23,305 bases of DNA, taken from IMG/VR virus record IMGVR_UViG_3300046004_000121, positions 1 to 23,305 of that record; one strand, written 5' to 3'. How positions within the stretch are numbered: the first letter of the stretch is position 1; the number at the start of each line of letters is the position of its first letter. The stretch is from a virus. The position numbers and the translations under genes were made by a program. The notes under the pieces were generated by a model. That model did not search any database and was not told the DNA's origin. It saw nothing but the letters and a program-made list of their open reading frames with translations. Positions 6,770 to 15,543 of this stretch are shown piece by piece.

Positions 6770-7921
6770 TTATTTTTGTTTTAAAATTTCTATTTCTGCT
6801 TTTAATTCTTGGATGGCTTTGACTAAGACAGGAATAAATGCAGCCTGCTTTAGTCCGATAAATTTATCATCGCCTTCCTTGTCTTCGTAATAAGCCTGCG
6901 GAATAATATCCTTAACCTCTTGAGCAATAAAACCAATTTGCTCTTCTTGGTTCTCGTCATCTTTAAATTTGAAAGTAGACGGTTTTAATTGCATTACTTC
7001 AGCTAAACCTAATGTAGATAAGGCAATATCTTTTTTCTTATTTATATCAGATATACCAGTATAACCTCCACCTGTATCAATTTGAAATTTAGCAGAACCT
7101 TGCCCAACACCCGTACCTCCATAAAAGAATCTAAAATTATTACTCCAAGATGTACTTACTTGCATATACCATCCATTGCCCGATACTTGGTTATTTGAAT
7201 TTAAGCCATAGGCATATCCGTAATTAATAACAATACCATTGTCAGAGTAAAAGCCTCCAGAAGATGCTATGCTACTAGAAGAATAAATGCTACCAGACAC
7301 ATTTAATTTATTTCCGTTGTCGGTAGTTGTTCCTATTAATAAATTACCGTTACTAGCTAATTGCATTCTTATGACATTTGCTATCCAGAAGTCATATCTT
7401 TTTGTTTGCCCTGTATAGAAAAACCAGCCATTAGCTCCTGCTCCCACACTAAATGAACTACCTGTATTATCATATTGTATAAATGAGTCAGTAGAATCAC
7501 CTGTATTATTTAACCTCATACTAACTGAGGTAGAATTAGTTACTTCTAATTTGTAAGTTGGCGAAGTCGTTCCAATACCTACGTTGCCAGCGGAGGTTAT
7601 TGTTAGTGCATTTACACTGTCTGTATTATTTCTAATAACAAATTTTCCTGCCCCATAAACACCATCTCCAGTATTAGTTGAATATAAGTCCCAATTTTTA
7701 CCTCCTGTATGCGTATTGCTTAATCTTAAAATTGCCCTATACCCATCTGCAAAAGTTGAATTTATTGACAACAATCCATCTGACGCTCCACTATTAGTGA
7801 ACCTCCCAGCTCCTGTCACATCCAAGGCTACGGTTGGATTTGTATTTTTTACCCCAACATTACCTGATGAATTAACAAATAACCCATTAACTAAATTTCC
7901 TAAATCTGTATTCTTTGACAT
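6770..7921 (-). CDS. Tail fibre with C-terminal S74 intramolecular chaperone
   Basis: This 383-residue fibre starts MSKNTDLGNLVNGLFVNSSG and NVGVKNTNPTVALDV, an N-terminal block shared in form with the 439-residue fibre upstream. A glycine/serine/asparagine-rich shaft contains SAGNVGIGTTSPTYKLEV. The C-terminal domain begins at SDINKKKDI and has IGFIAQEVKDIIPQ and a terminal coiled coil ending EIEILKQK. It is an S74 domain; the Ser and the Lys at +5 are kept, but the usual Arg at +3 (SDxR) is replaced by Asn. Self-cleavage should still be possible if the dyad is what matters. It begins 4 bases after the stop of the GIY-YIG gene. Confidence 0.88.
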   Translation of the reverse strand: MSKNTDLGNLVNGLFVNSSGNVGVKNTNPTVALDVTGAGRFTNSGASDGLLSINSTFADGYRAILRLSNTHTGGKNWDLYSTNTGDGVYGAGKFVIRNNTDSVNALTITSAGNVGIGTTSPTYKLEVTNSTSVSMRLNNTGDSTDSFIQYDNTGSSFSVGAGANGWFFYTGQTKRYDFWIANVIRMQLASNGNLLIGTTTDNGNKLNVSGSIYSSSSIASSGGFYSDNGIVINYGYAYGLNSNNQVSGNGWYMQVSTSWSNNFRFFYGGTGVGQGSAKFQIDTGGGYTGISDINKKKDIALSTLGLAEVMQLKPSTFKFKDDENQEEQIGFIAQEVKDIIPQAYYEDKEGDDKFIGLKQAAFIPVLVKAIQELKAEIEILKQK

Positions 7922-7925
7922 ATTA

Positions 7926-8534
7926 CTAAGCGTTTATTAATGCTTTGAGTTCGTTAATTTTTCTAGGCTTTTTGCCCATTTTTTCTGGATATTTATATTT
8001 CCAAATAAAACCGTATGCTTGTTTAAATTTCTCTTGACAACAACGCATAATACCAGTAGAGCATCTATTTAAATATTTTGCAGCATCTATCATGCCATCC
8101 CATTCTTTAATAAAAGTGCCATCTAATTCATATTGAATGACAGGAAGTTTATTGTTTTTAGACATTTTTTCTCTTGCCTCTTCTGACATTTTTTTACCTA
8201 AAGAAGCTTTAGATAAATTTTCTCTATGCTGCAATGTAGGAGTATATCTCCTGCCAATAGTACCTTCTCCTCCATCAGTCATATTTGATAGGCATCCTGT
8301 TTTTTCATCAATTCTGCCATACATCAATATAAACTCTTTTTCTTTTTCACAGGCTTCTTCCCAAGTTAATTCATCTAATACCACCTCTGCCTTGTATTTA
8401 GTTTTATTGACAATTTTATTCCATATAGCATTTCTTTTTCTTTTATCATTAATCCTATATTTATTTTTATCGCCAATTCCTATATAGAATGGTTCATTTT
8501 TGTCTAGTCTTATATGTCGATAAACGTATGCCAT
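7926..8534 (-). CDS. Homing endonuclease, GIY-YIG with NUMOD3 and NUMOD1-like modules
   Basis: The 202-residue product has the GIY-YIG N-terminus (AYVYRHIRLDKNEPFYIGIG), an Arg-rich helix and a Glu in the EKEFILMYGR segment that would bind the metal, then LSNMTDGGEGT. The C-terminal half has a NUMOD3-like helical DNA-binding piece (LSKASLGKKMSEEAREKM) and a NUMOD1-like piece with a strand and Trp (VIQYELDGTFIKEWDGMIDA followed by a helix and GFIWKY). Such free-standing enzymes cut a site in a related phage lacking the insert and so spread themselves. The start overlaps the stop of the 439-residue fibre by one base (TAATG), and its stop lies 4 bases before the next fibre. It uses no promoter of its own and so depends on the fibre transcript. 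Confidence 0.87.
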   Translation of the reverse strand: MAYVYRHIRLDKNEPFYIGIGDKNKYRINDKRKRNAIWNKIVNKTKYKAEVVLDELTWEEACEKEKEFILMYGRIDEKTGCLSNMTDGGEGTIGRRYTPTLQHRENLSKASLGKKMSEEAREKMSKNNKLPVIQYELDGTFIKEWDGMIDAAKYLNRCSTGIMRCCQEKFKQAYGFIWKYKYPEKMGKKPRKINELKALINA

Positions 8535-9853
8535 TATTTTGACTCTAAAGTTACAATTCTTGTTTCTAAATCTTTAATAATTTGAGTCTGTTCTTGGATG
8601 GCTTTGACTAGTAGAGCCGAAATTGAGCCATAATCTACGCCTAGATATTCTCCGCTTGTATCATCTACCACTTGAGGTAGTATTTCCAATATTTCTTGAG
8701 CGACAAAGCCAATCTTTACTTTTTCTTTTTCGTCATTTATAAATTTATAAGAAACAGGACGCAATAAAGAAACCGCATCTAATCCATTAAATGATATTGT
8801 ATTTATATCTTTTTTTAATCTTGCATCAGAACCATTTATCCAAGTTGTTCCATTGCAATATGCCCCAGTTGACCCGCCAACAAATGCCTGAAGCGAACCA
8901 TAATCATTATAGAATCCAGAACTATTATTTGGAGAAACTGCTGGCTCTAATACTAAGTCAGCTCCACTTCTCAATAATAATCCAGCTCCTCCTGTTGGAT
9001 GCCAAACTTGCAAAGTTCCGAGTCCATTGTCAGATGTGCCACCCATAAGAACTTTTCCGCCACTAGAAATCCGCATACGTTCCTCGCTGGTACTAAAAAA
9101 TGCTACACCATAATATCCTGACAAACCTAAAGGTTGCGAACTCCATCCGTAACCAATTCCATATTGCGGAATAGATGTTCCTAAAGCACTAAATTGGTCT
9201 GATGTATTAAATCCAATTCTAGTTCCACTTGATGAAACTACACTAATGTTTCCACTAACGTGAAGCCTTTCGTTTGGAGAACTCGTTCCAATACCTACGT
9301 TGCCTGCGGAGGTAATTCGCATACGTTCGGTGTCATTAGTAAAAATGGCAGCAAAATGATTAGATGTTGTTCCAACATATAAACCACCATTTGGATTATG
9401 AGCCCTTACTGAAGCATTAACACTTGTACTTCTAAGATTTAATGTACCATATTGCCCACCATTAATCTGCAATCTAGTGTCTCCTGAATCTGGATTAGGT
9501 AATCCATTAATACCTATACTACCATCAGCAGTAATCCGCATACGTTCTACTGCATTTACAATAAATGACATTGGATAAGCGCCTGACGAATAAATGAATC
9601 TACCATAAGCGGTTCCTGTGAAGTTTGCTCCTGCCGAATCATCAATCCCAACATACATTGTGCCTCCAGTATTAGTATATTGAGACACCACAAAATTAGT
9701 TGTCCCAGCAATATTAATACGAGCATTTGATGCCCCAGTAGAATACGCATCAATAAGATATGATGGGCTAGTATTATTTACCCCCACCCTGCCATTGGTA
9801 GTGTCAGCGAAGAGTACATTGGTTAAACTATATTGATTCGATATTTTTGTCAT
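8534..9853 (-). CDS. Tail fibre with C-terminal S74 intramolecular chaperone
   Basis: The 439-residue fibre begins MTKISNQYSLTNVLFADTTN, then GRVGVNNTSPSYLIDA. The shaft has MRITSAGNVGIGTSSP-type repeats (four ERMRI segments) that also occur in the giant fibre and the 383-residue fibre. The S74 domain begins at SDARLKKDI (Ser and Lys +5 present), has IGFVAQEILEILPQVVDD, and ends with a coiled coil (IIKDLETRIVTLESK). It starts 20 bases after the giant fibre stop. Like the other S74 fibres it should trimerise, fold with its chaperone and then lose it by self-cleavage. Confidence 0.9.
   Translation of the reverse strand: MTKISNQYSLTNVLFADTTNGRVGVNNTSPSYLIDAYSTGASNARINIAGTTNFVVSQYTNTGGTMYVGIDDSAGANFTGTAYGRFIYSSGAYPMSFIVNAVERMRITADGSIGINGLPNPDSGDTRLQINGGQYGTLNLRSTSVNASVRAHNPNGGLYVGTTSNHFAAIFTNDTERMRITSAGNVGIGTSSPNERLHVSGNISVVSSSGTRIGFNTSDQFSALGTSIPQYGIGYGWSSQPLGLSGYYGVAFFSTSEERMRISSGGKVLMGGTSDNGLGTLQVWHPTGGAGLLLRSGADLVLEPAVSPNNSSGFYNDYGSLQAFVGGSTGAYCNGTTWINGSDARLKKDINTISFNGLDAVSLLRPVSYKFINDEKEKVKIGFVAQEILEILPQVVDDTSGEYLGVDYGSISALLVKAIQEQTQIIKDLETRIVTLESK
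9281..9331 (-). repeat. Short DNA cassette shared between fibre genes (copies near 7566, 10411)
   Basis: The segment here, the one at 10411-10460 in the giant fibre and the one at 7566-7601 in the 383-residue fibre are nearly identical (GTTCCAATACCTACGTT and GCGGAGGTAAT appear on the plus strand). They encode the ERMRITSAGNVGIGTSSP block or part of it. Identity at the DNA level across different genes suggests recent exchange or duplication. Confidence 0.7.
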
Positions 9854-9873
9854 CGTATTGTTATTTTTTAAGA

Positions 9874-12800
9874 TTAAAAAGCACGAATCGCGCGAACATA
9901 AAATCCAGTACTTTTATCGTGGTTAGCGGATGCGCCATTTATGAAGTTTATATTTGCCGCCCTTGCGTTAAATGGACTTAATTCTAAAGAACTCCAATAA
10001 TTTCCATTTGCAAATCCGCCAACTACTGTTTTTTGTAAATACAATAAATTCAATTCATATAAACTTGGTAAGTACCAATCAGAATAATTGCCACCATTAT
10101 ATGTTGCACATAATTGCGCTGCATAAGTTCCTGATTGATAAACTGCCGTAGCATTTGTTGTATTTCTTATGCCCCCATTAATACCATTTGCTAAGGCATT
10201 CACTGCTCCATATCCTGTATTATACCAAGATGCTGATGATGACTGGTCTGATGGCGCCGCAATTAATCCGTGCTTACCTCCATCGTACACAAAAAATACT
10301 ATCCCTCCTCCGTAACTTTCTCCTATAAAATGTACTATATTAGTTCCTCCAGTATTTACATTTACGCTAAATGTTCCTGTACCAGCAACATCTAAGGTAG
10401 TTGCAGGTGAACTTGTTCCAATACCTACGTTTCCAGCGGAGGTAATACGCATACGTTCAGTATTTGCAGTTTGGAAAAACATAAGATTTGATGTATTCCC
10501 AAAATATATACCTTCTCCAGCTTGCCCTGTTGCTGTACTAATCATTACGCCAGCACTATCAGGATAAAAATATAACTTCTGAGCAGAAGTTCCAATTGAA
10601 ACAAGCTCTCCTGCTGCTCCTAATACATCTAATTTATATGCAGGAGTTGCAGTCCCAATACCTACGTTAGTCCCATTATCAAATATCTGACTATTCCCAA
10701 TCGTACCACTTGCAGTAAACTTAGGCACATAGTTTGCCGTACCACTTCCTGACACACCTGTTACCGAAGCATTGTATCTAATAGCTTGTACTTGGTCGCC
10801 AACCACCGAAGCGACTGTTAGGACAAACGTTGTTCCGTTAGTTGCTGTAAACTCAGCTGCTGTTAACTTAGAACCGTTGACATATACGTCTAACAAACCA
10901 ACTGTGTAACCACCTGTTACCGTAAAGGTAGTCTGTGCCGCAGTTGCTGTGTAATCAATTACATCTCTTGACGTAGGTAATGCCGCAATTGTACTTGTAT
11001 AATTTAATACCGTTACAGCATCATTTAATAAAGCACCTGTGCCAAGTACCACCGTCGTACCATTCGTTGCCGTATAGTCCGTTGGAAGAAGTCTAGCACC
11101 GTTAATAAACACGTCAACCAAGCCTACTACATAACCACCTGTTATGGTGAAAGTAGTTTGTCCAGCAGTAGCTGTAAAGTTTTGTTCTGCTCTAGCGGAG
11201 GCAGAAGGAGTAATTGTATAAGTTCTATCCGCTGACAAGTCTAACGTTGTACCATTAATCGTAATCGTACGCGTTGTCGGAACACCACCCAATCCAGCAA
11301 GAGTATATGTTGGAATGTTAAGTGTGTTAGAAGACAATGTCGCAGAACCGCTTGAACCTGTAGTGGTTAAAGTCGTAATTCTGTTTGTATAAGCAGTATC
11401 CCAGTTTGTAGCAGAACTTGTTGTCGGAATAACATATCCAGAAGTCAAGCTGAACACACCCGTTGTGTTGGTGTACGTTAAGCCAGTTGCCGTAGAAGAT
11501 AATGCTGTTAACGCAATATAGTTATTGGGGTTAGTTGCGTTATATGGCGTGTAACCTAATACCGTTGTTAACTGAGCGTTCTTCCAAAGGCTAGTCGCGC
11601 TATCGTAGTAAACTAAGTCTTTGTTAGCCTTAGAAGTAAGAAGCACATTATGAAGTTCTTCAAACTCAAAGCCATTCTGTACGTTAACAAATATCTCTCC
11701 GTTGTTAGATTGAACTCTTGTTACAACACCGATAAACACCAAGTGTGCAGGAGCGACAGGCTTGTTAGCTAAGCCAAATATCAAGTTGCCACCTGTACCT
11801 AACCATACTGGGTCTCCAGCAGTTGCAGTAGAAGTATCAAGTCCAGCGACAAGTCCCTCTGTAACAACCTTTACGATGTCGTTTGTAACTCCGCCAGTTT
11901 CTGTTAAACCAAGTACTTTTGAAGACGTAGCCTCTGAAGCATTAGATGCCGCAGAAACAATCATATTTGTACCGTCAGCACTTGATACATAAACTGCCCT
12001 GCCCTTAGCAATAGTAGCACCTAATTTAACATCGTGCTTAACTTGAGTTGCATAATTATCAATCCATTGTGTATTGTAATCAGTAGCATCAATCTTAGAT
12101 AATATCTGCCCAGCAGTTCCTCCAGCAGCTAATGTGCCAGAAACTGTCCAGCTTCTATTTGCTGTTAAGTCGTATGTTGTGCCGTTAATAGTTAACGTGC
12201 GAGCATTTGTTACAGGAGTATATCCTAGCGCAGTCGTAACATCTCCCGAAGTTAATGTAATTGCACCTGTTCTTGTATTGAAGCTAGTAACTCCAGCGGC
12301 AACCGTTCCCCAACTTAAAGCAGAACCGTCTGTTGTTAAGTATTTACCTGTATTACCAGTCTGCGAAGGGAAAGCTGCTACAAAAGTGTAAGCGTCATCC
12401 CAGTTGCTCTGCTTAACAGTAGTAGGAATAGCGTATCCAGTTGTTAAACTAAATACACCTGTTGTGTTAGTATATGTTAACCCAGTAGCCGTAGAAGACA
12501 AAGCCGTTAAGGCAATATAATTGCTAGGGTTAGTTGCGTTATACGGAGTGAATCCTAAAGCAGTTGTTACGTCTCCAGATGATAATGTAACAGCTCCTGT
12601 TCTAGTGTTAAAGCTAGTAACTCCACCTTGATATTCAGGAATATTTAAAACACCCGTAGTCGAATTGTAAGTCGCCGCACCACTTGTTCCTGTAGTGGTT
12701 AATGATATAGCAGCTCTTGCTAACGCATCTGTGTACTGAGTTAGCGAAGTGCTTATAACTCCAGTTGTAGAGTTGTAAGATATATTGCCAGTAGCACTAA

Positions 12801-15456
12801 TAGCCGCTCTTGCTAAAGCATCTGTATATTGTGTAATCGTAGAGCTTATTACGCCAGTAGTATTATTGTAAGATATACCCGTTCCCGCAGATAATGCTGT
12901 TAAGGCGATATATGCACTAGGGTTAGTTGCGTCGTATGGCGTAAATGTTAATGCAGTAGTTACATCTCCCGAAGTTAAAGTGATAGCGCCAGTTCTAGTG
13001 TTAAAGCTAGTAACTCCGCCCTGATACTGAGGGATGTTTAATGTATTGCCAATAAACGTCGCAGCACCACTTGTTCCTGTAGTAGTTAAAGTAATGTCAT
13101 CCTGCTTCGCATCTAAAGCTGACTGCAAATCTGTTTGATTAGCAAGTGTTCCTGTAATGCCACCCCAGATAGTTCCAACCGTAGGAGAAACTTCAATGTA
13201 AGCAGAACCGCTCCAGCGGTATATCTTATTCGTGTCTAAAGTAACATATATTTTACCAGTCTCACCCGTTGCAGGAAGTGCTGCAAGGTTAGCAAACTCC
13301 AACACATCGTCCACATAAGAAGGAAGCTGTGTAGAAGGAACTAATCCGCCGCCATCTAGGCTTGCATATCCGCCCGCTGTGCCCTTATTAGCTGCGTTCT
13401 CAGGTGTGAACCCTAATCCGCTTGTAATATTTCCTGACGTTAAAGATAAAGTGCCTCCTAGCGTTAAGTTTCCGCTAGTAGTAACTGAACCTGTTAAAGT
13501 TAATCCGCTAACAGTTCCTGTTCCACCAACAGATGTCACAGTACCTACGTTAGTAGTATATCCAGCAGGGTTAGTTGCGTTGTAAGGAGTGTATCCTAAC
13601 GCATCAGTAACATCAGTAGAAATTAATGTAATAGCCCCTGTTCTCGTATTGAAACTTGTAACACCTCCCTGATAAATAGGGATATTTAAGACACCTGTTG
13701 TGCTATTATAAGTAGCTGCTCCAGCTGTCCCAGTTGTCGTAAGTGAGATAGCAAGTCTTGCTAACGCATCTGTGTACTGAGTAATTGTATTTGTAATAAC
13801 ACCTGTAGTGCTATTATAAGAAATACCTGTTCCAGCAGATAAAGCTGTTAGCGCAATGTAATTGCTAGGGTTAGTAGCGTTGTAAGGAGTAAATGTTAAA
13901 GCAGTAGTTACGTCTCCAGAAGTTAATGTAATAGCTCCTGTTCTAGTATTAAAACTTGTAACACCACCTACATACTGAGGGATATTTAAAACTCCCGTAG
14001 TAGAATTGTATGTAGCAGCGCCTGCTGTGCCAGTAGTTGTCAAACTAATCGCCGCTCTAGCTACGCTGTTAAAGTTTCCTGTAGCGCCGTCTCCTCTAAT
14101 ATATTCAACAGAAGAACCATTTGCTGTAATAGCAATTGTGCCTAACGTTGTTATAGGAGAGTTACTAACTGTAAATGCTGAAGGCATAGAGATGCCAATA
14201 CTTGTAACCGTACCAGTTTGTGCTCCAGCAGCAATACCATCTAACTTAGCTTTATCAATAGCGCTCATTGCTCCACCAGCACTTGTCGTAGCAGTAGCTA
14301 ATGAAAGTTGCTGAGTAGATAAAGATAAACCGTTTGTAGAACCACCTAATGTAACAGGGTCGTGAAAACGACTATCGCTACCAGAAGCAAACGTATTAGG
14401 TGTAACCCCAAACGTAGGCGTATAGATAACGCTGTTATTGGTTATCGTTGGCACTAAAGCTGCACTTCCAGATGCAAATAATAAAGTCTCTCCTAAAGAG
14501 AAGTTATCCGATACCGTACCATTTGATATCACAAAACCCGTTGTACCAATTGTGTCTAACGTAAATGGAGTTAACGGAGCTGATGTATAAGTATGTACAT
14601 TATACGGACGCAAGATATCAAGTAACTGAGTAAGCAATGGCTCTGAACCATCTAGCGTACCAGACTCATATCTAGCAATAATATGTGAATACAAAGCAAC
14701 TACTAAGTCGTATTGCTCATTCAGTAAATTAAATTGAGTATCATTCTTTTCCTCATACGCTTCAATCGCAGCGTGATAAGTATTCATAAACCCGATTAAT
14801 TGAGTCTGAGTCGGAGCTCGCTGAACATCAATAATCTCTTGCAATAAGTCTGTGTAAAATAACGTTAACCAGCTATTTGTTCCGTGGGTATATGTGATAG
14901 AAATATCTGACTTAACAGTATATATTCCTTCGTAATAATTACCGCTAAATATCGGGTTAATTAGATTACCTACGCCAATAACATTTGTGCCAGATTGCGG
15001 TGTGTTACTGGGCATAAGTGTACTGAAAGTACGAGATACTGTTCCAGTAAAACTGCCTGATGGCGAGTAGGATGTGTTATCTAAAAACCTAACCTCTGGG
15101 ACTAAAACATCCGTTCCGCTAACAATCTTTTTCTCAGGCTTAGTCCAGTTAAAGTCAAATGTTTTTGTAGAAGGATAAGATGTGTTTGCGCCATCTAATG
15201 CAACAAAGTCAATCTTATAGCTTCCCGTTAGAACAACTCCCGCAACATCAGTAACCAATAACACGTCTACAAATCCACCAGCCGTAGTAATATCAGGACT
15301 ATTAAAGTCAGTCTTGATTCTAGTAGAACCATCTGGAAACGTTACCGAGAAGTTACCTTTTGCTAAAGTAAACCCAGTTGAAGTATCTGTAAGGCGTAAA
15401 ACTCGTGACTGAGTTTTTTCGTTTATCCTGAATTGAACGCTAAAGTTAACTGCCAT
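9874..15456 (-). CDS. Giant repeat-rich tail fibre ending in a DUF1566 (C-type-lectin-like) domain
   Basis: The protein is 1860 residues long from the ATG at 15456 (MAVNFSVQFRINEKTQSRVL). An in-frame TTG at 15483 is part of a promoter -7 box, so I reject that start. Residues ~1-170 are an attachment-like domain of beta strands. A helical segment follows at about 220-280. At about 490-1150 five VTSFNTRTGA-type repeats alternate with ALxFTPYNATNP and SAGTGISYN blocks. Later come two copies of an FTATAxQTTFTITGGY block followed by a VDVFINGARL-like piece, and an ERMRITSAGNVGIGTSSP block. The last ~145 residues (GGGIVFFVYDGGKHGLIAA, SDWYLPSLYELN, YWSSLE, YVRAIRAF) are a DUF1566 domain, which has the C-type-lectin-like fold used by several phage receptor-binding tips. 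It has no S74 domain. It is likely the main host-recognition fibre. Confidence 0.88.
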   Translation of the reverse strand: MAVNFSVQFRINEKTQSRVLRLTDTSTGFTLAKGNFSVTFPDGSTRIKTDFNSPDITTAGGFVDVLLVTDVAGVVLTGSYKIDFVALDGANTSYPSTKTFDFNWTKPEKKIVSGTDVLVPEVRFLDNTSYSPSGSFTGTVSRTFSTLMPSNTPQSGTNVIGVGNLINPIFSGNYYEGIYTVKSDISITYTHGTNSWLTLFYTDLLQEIIDVQRAPTQTQLIGFMNTYHAAIEAYEEKNDTQFNLLNEQYDLVVALYSHIIARYESGTLDGSEPLLTQLLDILRPYNVHTYTSAPLTPFTLDTIGTTGFVISNGTVSDNFSLGETLLFASGSAALVPTITNNSVIYTPTFGVTPNTFASGSDSRFHDPVTLGGSTNGLSLSTQQLSLATATTSAGGAMSAIDKAKLDGIAAGAQTGTVTSIGISMPSAFTVSNSPITTLGTIAITANGSSVEYIRGDGATGNFNSVARAAISLTTTGTAGAATYNSTTGVLNIPQYVGGVTSFNTRTGAITLTSGDVTTALTFTPYNATNPSNYIALTALSAGTGISYNSTTGVITNTITQYTDALARLAISLTTTGTAGAATYNSTTGVLNIPIYQGGVTSFNTRTGAITLISTDVTDALGYTPYNATNPAGYTTNVGTVTSVGGTGTVSGLTLTGSVTTSGNLTLGGTLSLTSGNITSGLGFTPENAANKGTAGGYASLDGGGLVPSTQLPSYVDDVLEFANLAALPATGETGKIYVTLDTNKIYRWSGSAYIEVSPTVGTIWGGITGTLANQTDLQSALDAKQDDITLTTTGTSGAATFIGNTLNIPQYQGGVTSFNTRTGAITLTSGDVTTALTFTPYDATNPSAYIALTALSAGTGISYNNTTGVISSTITQYTDALARAAISATGNISYNSTTGVISTSLTQYTDALARAAISLTTTGTSGAATYNSTTGVLNIPEYQGGVTSFNTRTGAVTLSSGDVTTALGFTPYNATNPSNYIALTALSSTATGLTYTNTTGVFSLTTGYAIPTTVKQSNWDDAYTFVAAFPSQTGNTGKYLTTDGSALSWGTVAAGVTSFNTRTGAITLTSGDVTTALGYTPVTNARTLTINGTTYDLTANRSWTVSGTLAAGGTAGQILSKIDATDYNTQWIDNYATQVKHDVKLGATIAKGRAVYVSSADGTNMIVSAASNASEATSSKVLGLTETGGVTNDIVKVVTEGLVAGLDTSTATAGDPVWLGTGGNLIFGLANKPVAPAHLVFIGVVTRVQSNNGEIFVNVQNGFEFEELHNVLLTSKANKDLVYYDSATSLWKNAQLTTVLGYTPYNATNPNNYIALTALSSTATGLTYTNTTGVFSLTSGYVIPTTSSATNWDTAYTNRITTLTTTGSSGSATLSSNTLNIPTYTLAGLGGVPTTRTITINGTTLDLSADRTYTITPSASARAEQNFTATAGQTTFTITGGYVVGLVDVFINGARLLPTDYTATNGTTVVLGTGALLNDAVTVLNYTSTIAALPTSRDVIDYTATAAQTTFTVTGGYTVGLLDVYVNGSKLTAAEFTATNGTTFVLTVASVVGDQVQAIRYNASVTGVSGSGTANYVPKFTASGTIGNSQIFDNGTNVGIGTATPAYKLDVLGAAGELVSIGTSAQKLYFYPDSAGVMISTATGQAGEGIYFGNTSNLMFFQTANTERMRITSAGNVGIGTSSPATTLDVAGTGTFSVNVNTGGTNIVHFIGESYGGGIVFFVYDGGKHGLIAAPSDQSSSASWYNTGYGAVNALANGINGGIRNTTNATAVYQSGTYAAQLCATYNGGNYSDWYLPSLYELNLLYLQKTVVGGFANGNYWSSLELSPFNARAANINFINGASANHDKSTGFYVRAIRAF
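12230..13980 (-). repeat. Tandem-like repeats inside the giant fibre gene
   Basis: Five diverged copies of a unit coding for VTSFNTRTGA, then ITLTSGDV, then ALGFTPYNATNP lie near 12285, 12610, 13005, 13650 and 13955, spaced unevenly at about 300-650 bases. Between them are NSTTGVLNIP and YTDALARAAISLTTTG units. At the DNA level long stretches are nearly identical, for instance around 12590-12630 and 12975-13020. Such repeats let recombination lengthen, shorten or swap fibre parts. Confidence 0.8.
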
Positions 15457-15480
15457 TTTAAAGCGAGAATAGTTTTGCCT

Positions 15481-15488
15481 CAAAGATA
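15481..15488 (-). promoter_or_regulatory. Candidate -7 box of the fibre operon
   Basis: On the minus strand TATCTTTG is a full match to the Bacteroidetes -7 consensus TAnnTTTG. It lies 24 bases upstream of the giant fibre ATG and directly downstream of an intrinsic terminator. There is no clear TTG at -33; the T-rich tail of the terminator occupies that place. The leader would be about 20 bases long and lacks AACCAAACA, unlike the head and accessory genes. Confidence 0.5.
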
Positions 15489-15502
15489 GCTATTTTTCCG
15501 AT

Positions 15503-15536
15503 AAAAAAAGAAAGGCGTTACAAAATGCAACGCCTT
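15503..15536 (-). terminator. Intrinsic terminator after the 271-residue gene
   Basis: On the minus strand AAGGCGTT (15536-15529), a 9-base loop and AACGCCTT (15519-15512) form a perfect 8-bp stem, followed by a T-rich run (15511-15503). It ends transcription of the head operon, about 40 bases after the 271-residue stop codon. Confidence 0.85.
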
Positions 15537-15543
15537 CTAAACA

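Noticed and set aside
8137-8487. Hydrophobic 116-codon plus-strand frame
   Set aside because: It is antisense to the GIY-YIG gene, whose motifs are clear; its L/F/S richness reflects K/E/N-rich coding on the other strand.
9874-10000. Complete diversity-generating retroelement
   Set aside because: No reverse transcriptase or template repeat is in the window, so only the possible target domain is reported.
12230-13980. CRISPR array
   Set aside because: The repeats are coding, diverged, hundreds of bases apart and not palindromic, and encode known fibre motifs.
14006-14314. Plus-strand frames in the giant fibre (also near 11762, 12134, 13379)
   Set aside because: They are shadows of repeat-rich coding on the minus strand; their proteins are low-complexity V/P/A sequences without motifs.
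15457-15483. TTG start for the giant fibre at 15483
   Set aside because: The TTG is part of the TATCTTTG -7 box, so it would not be in the transcript; the ATG at 15456 gives a typical start.
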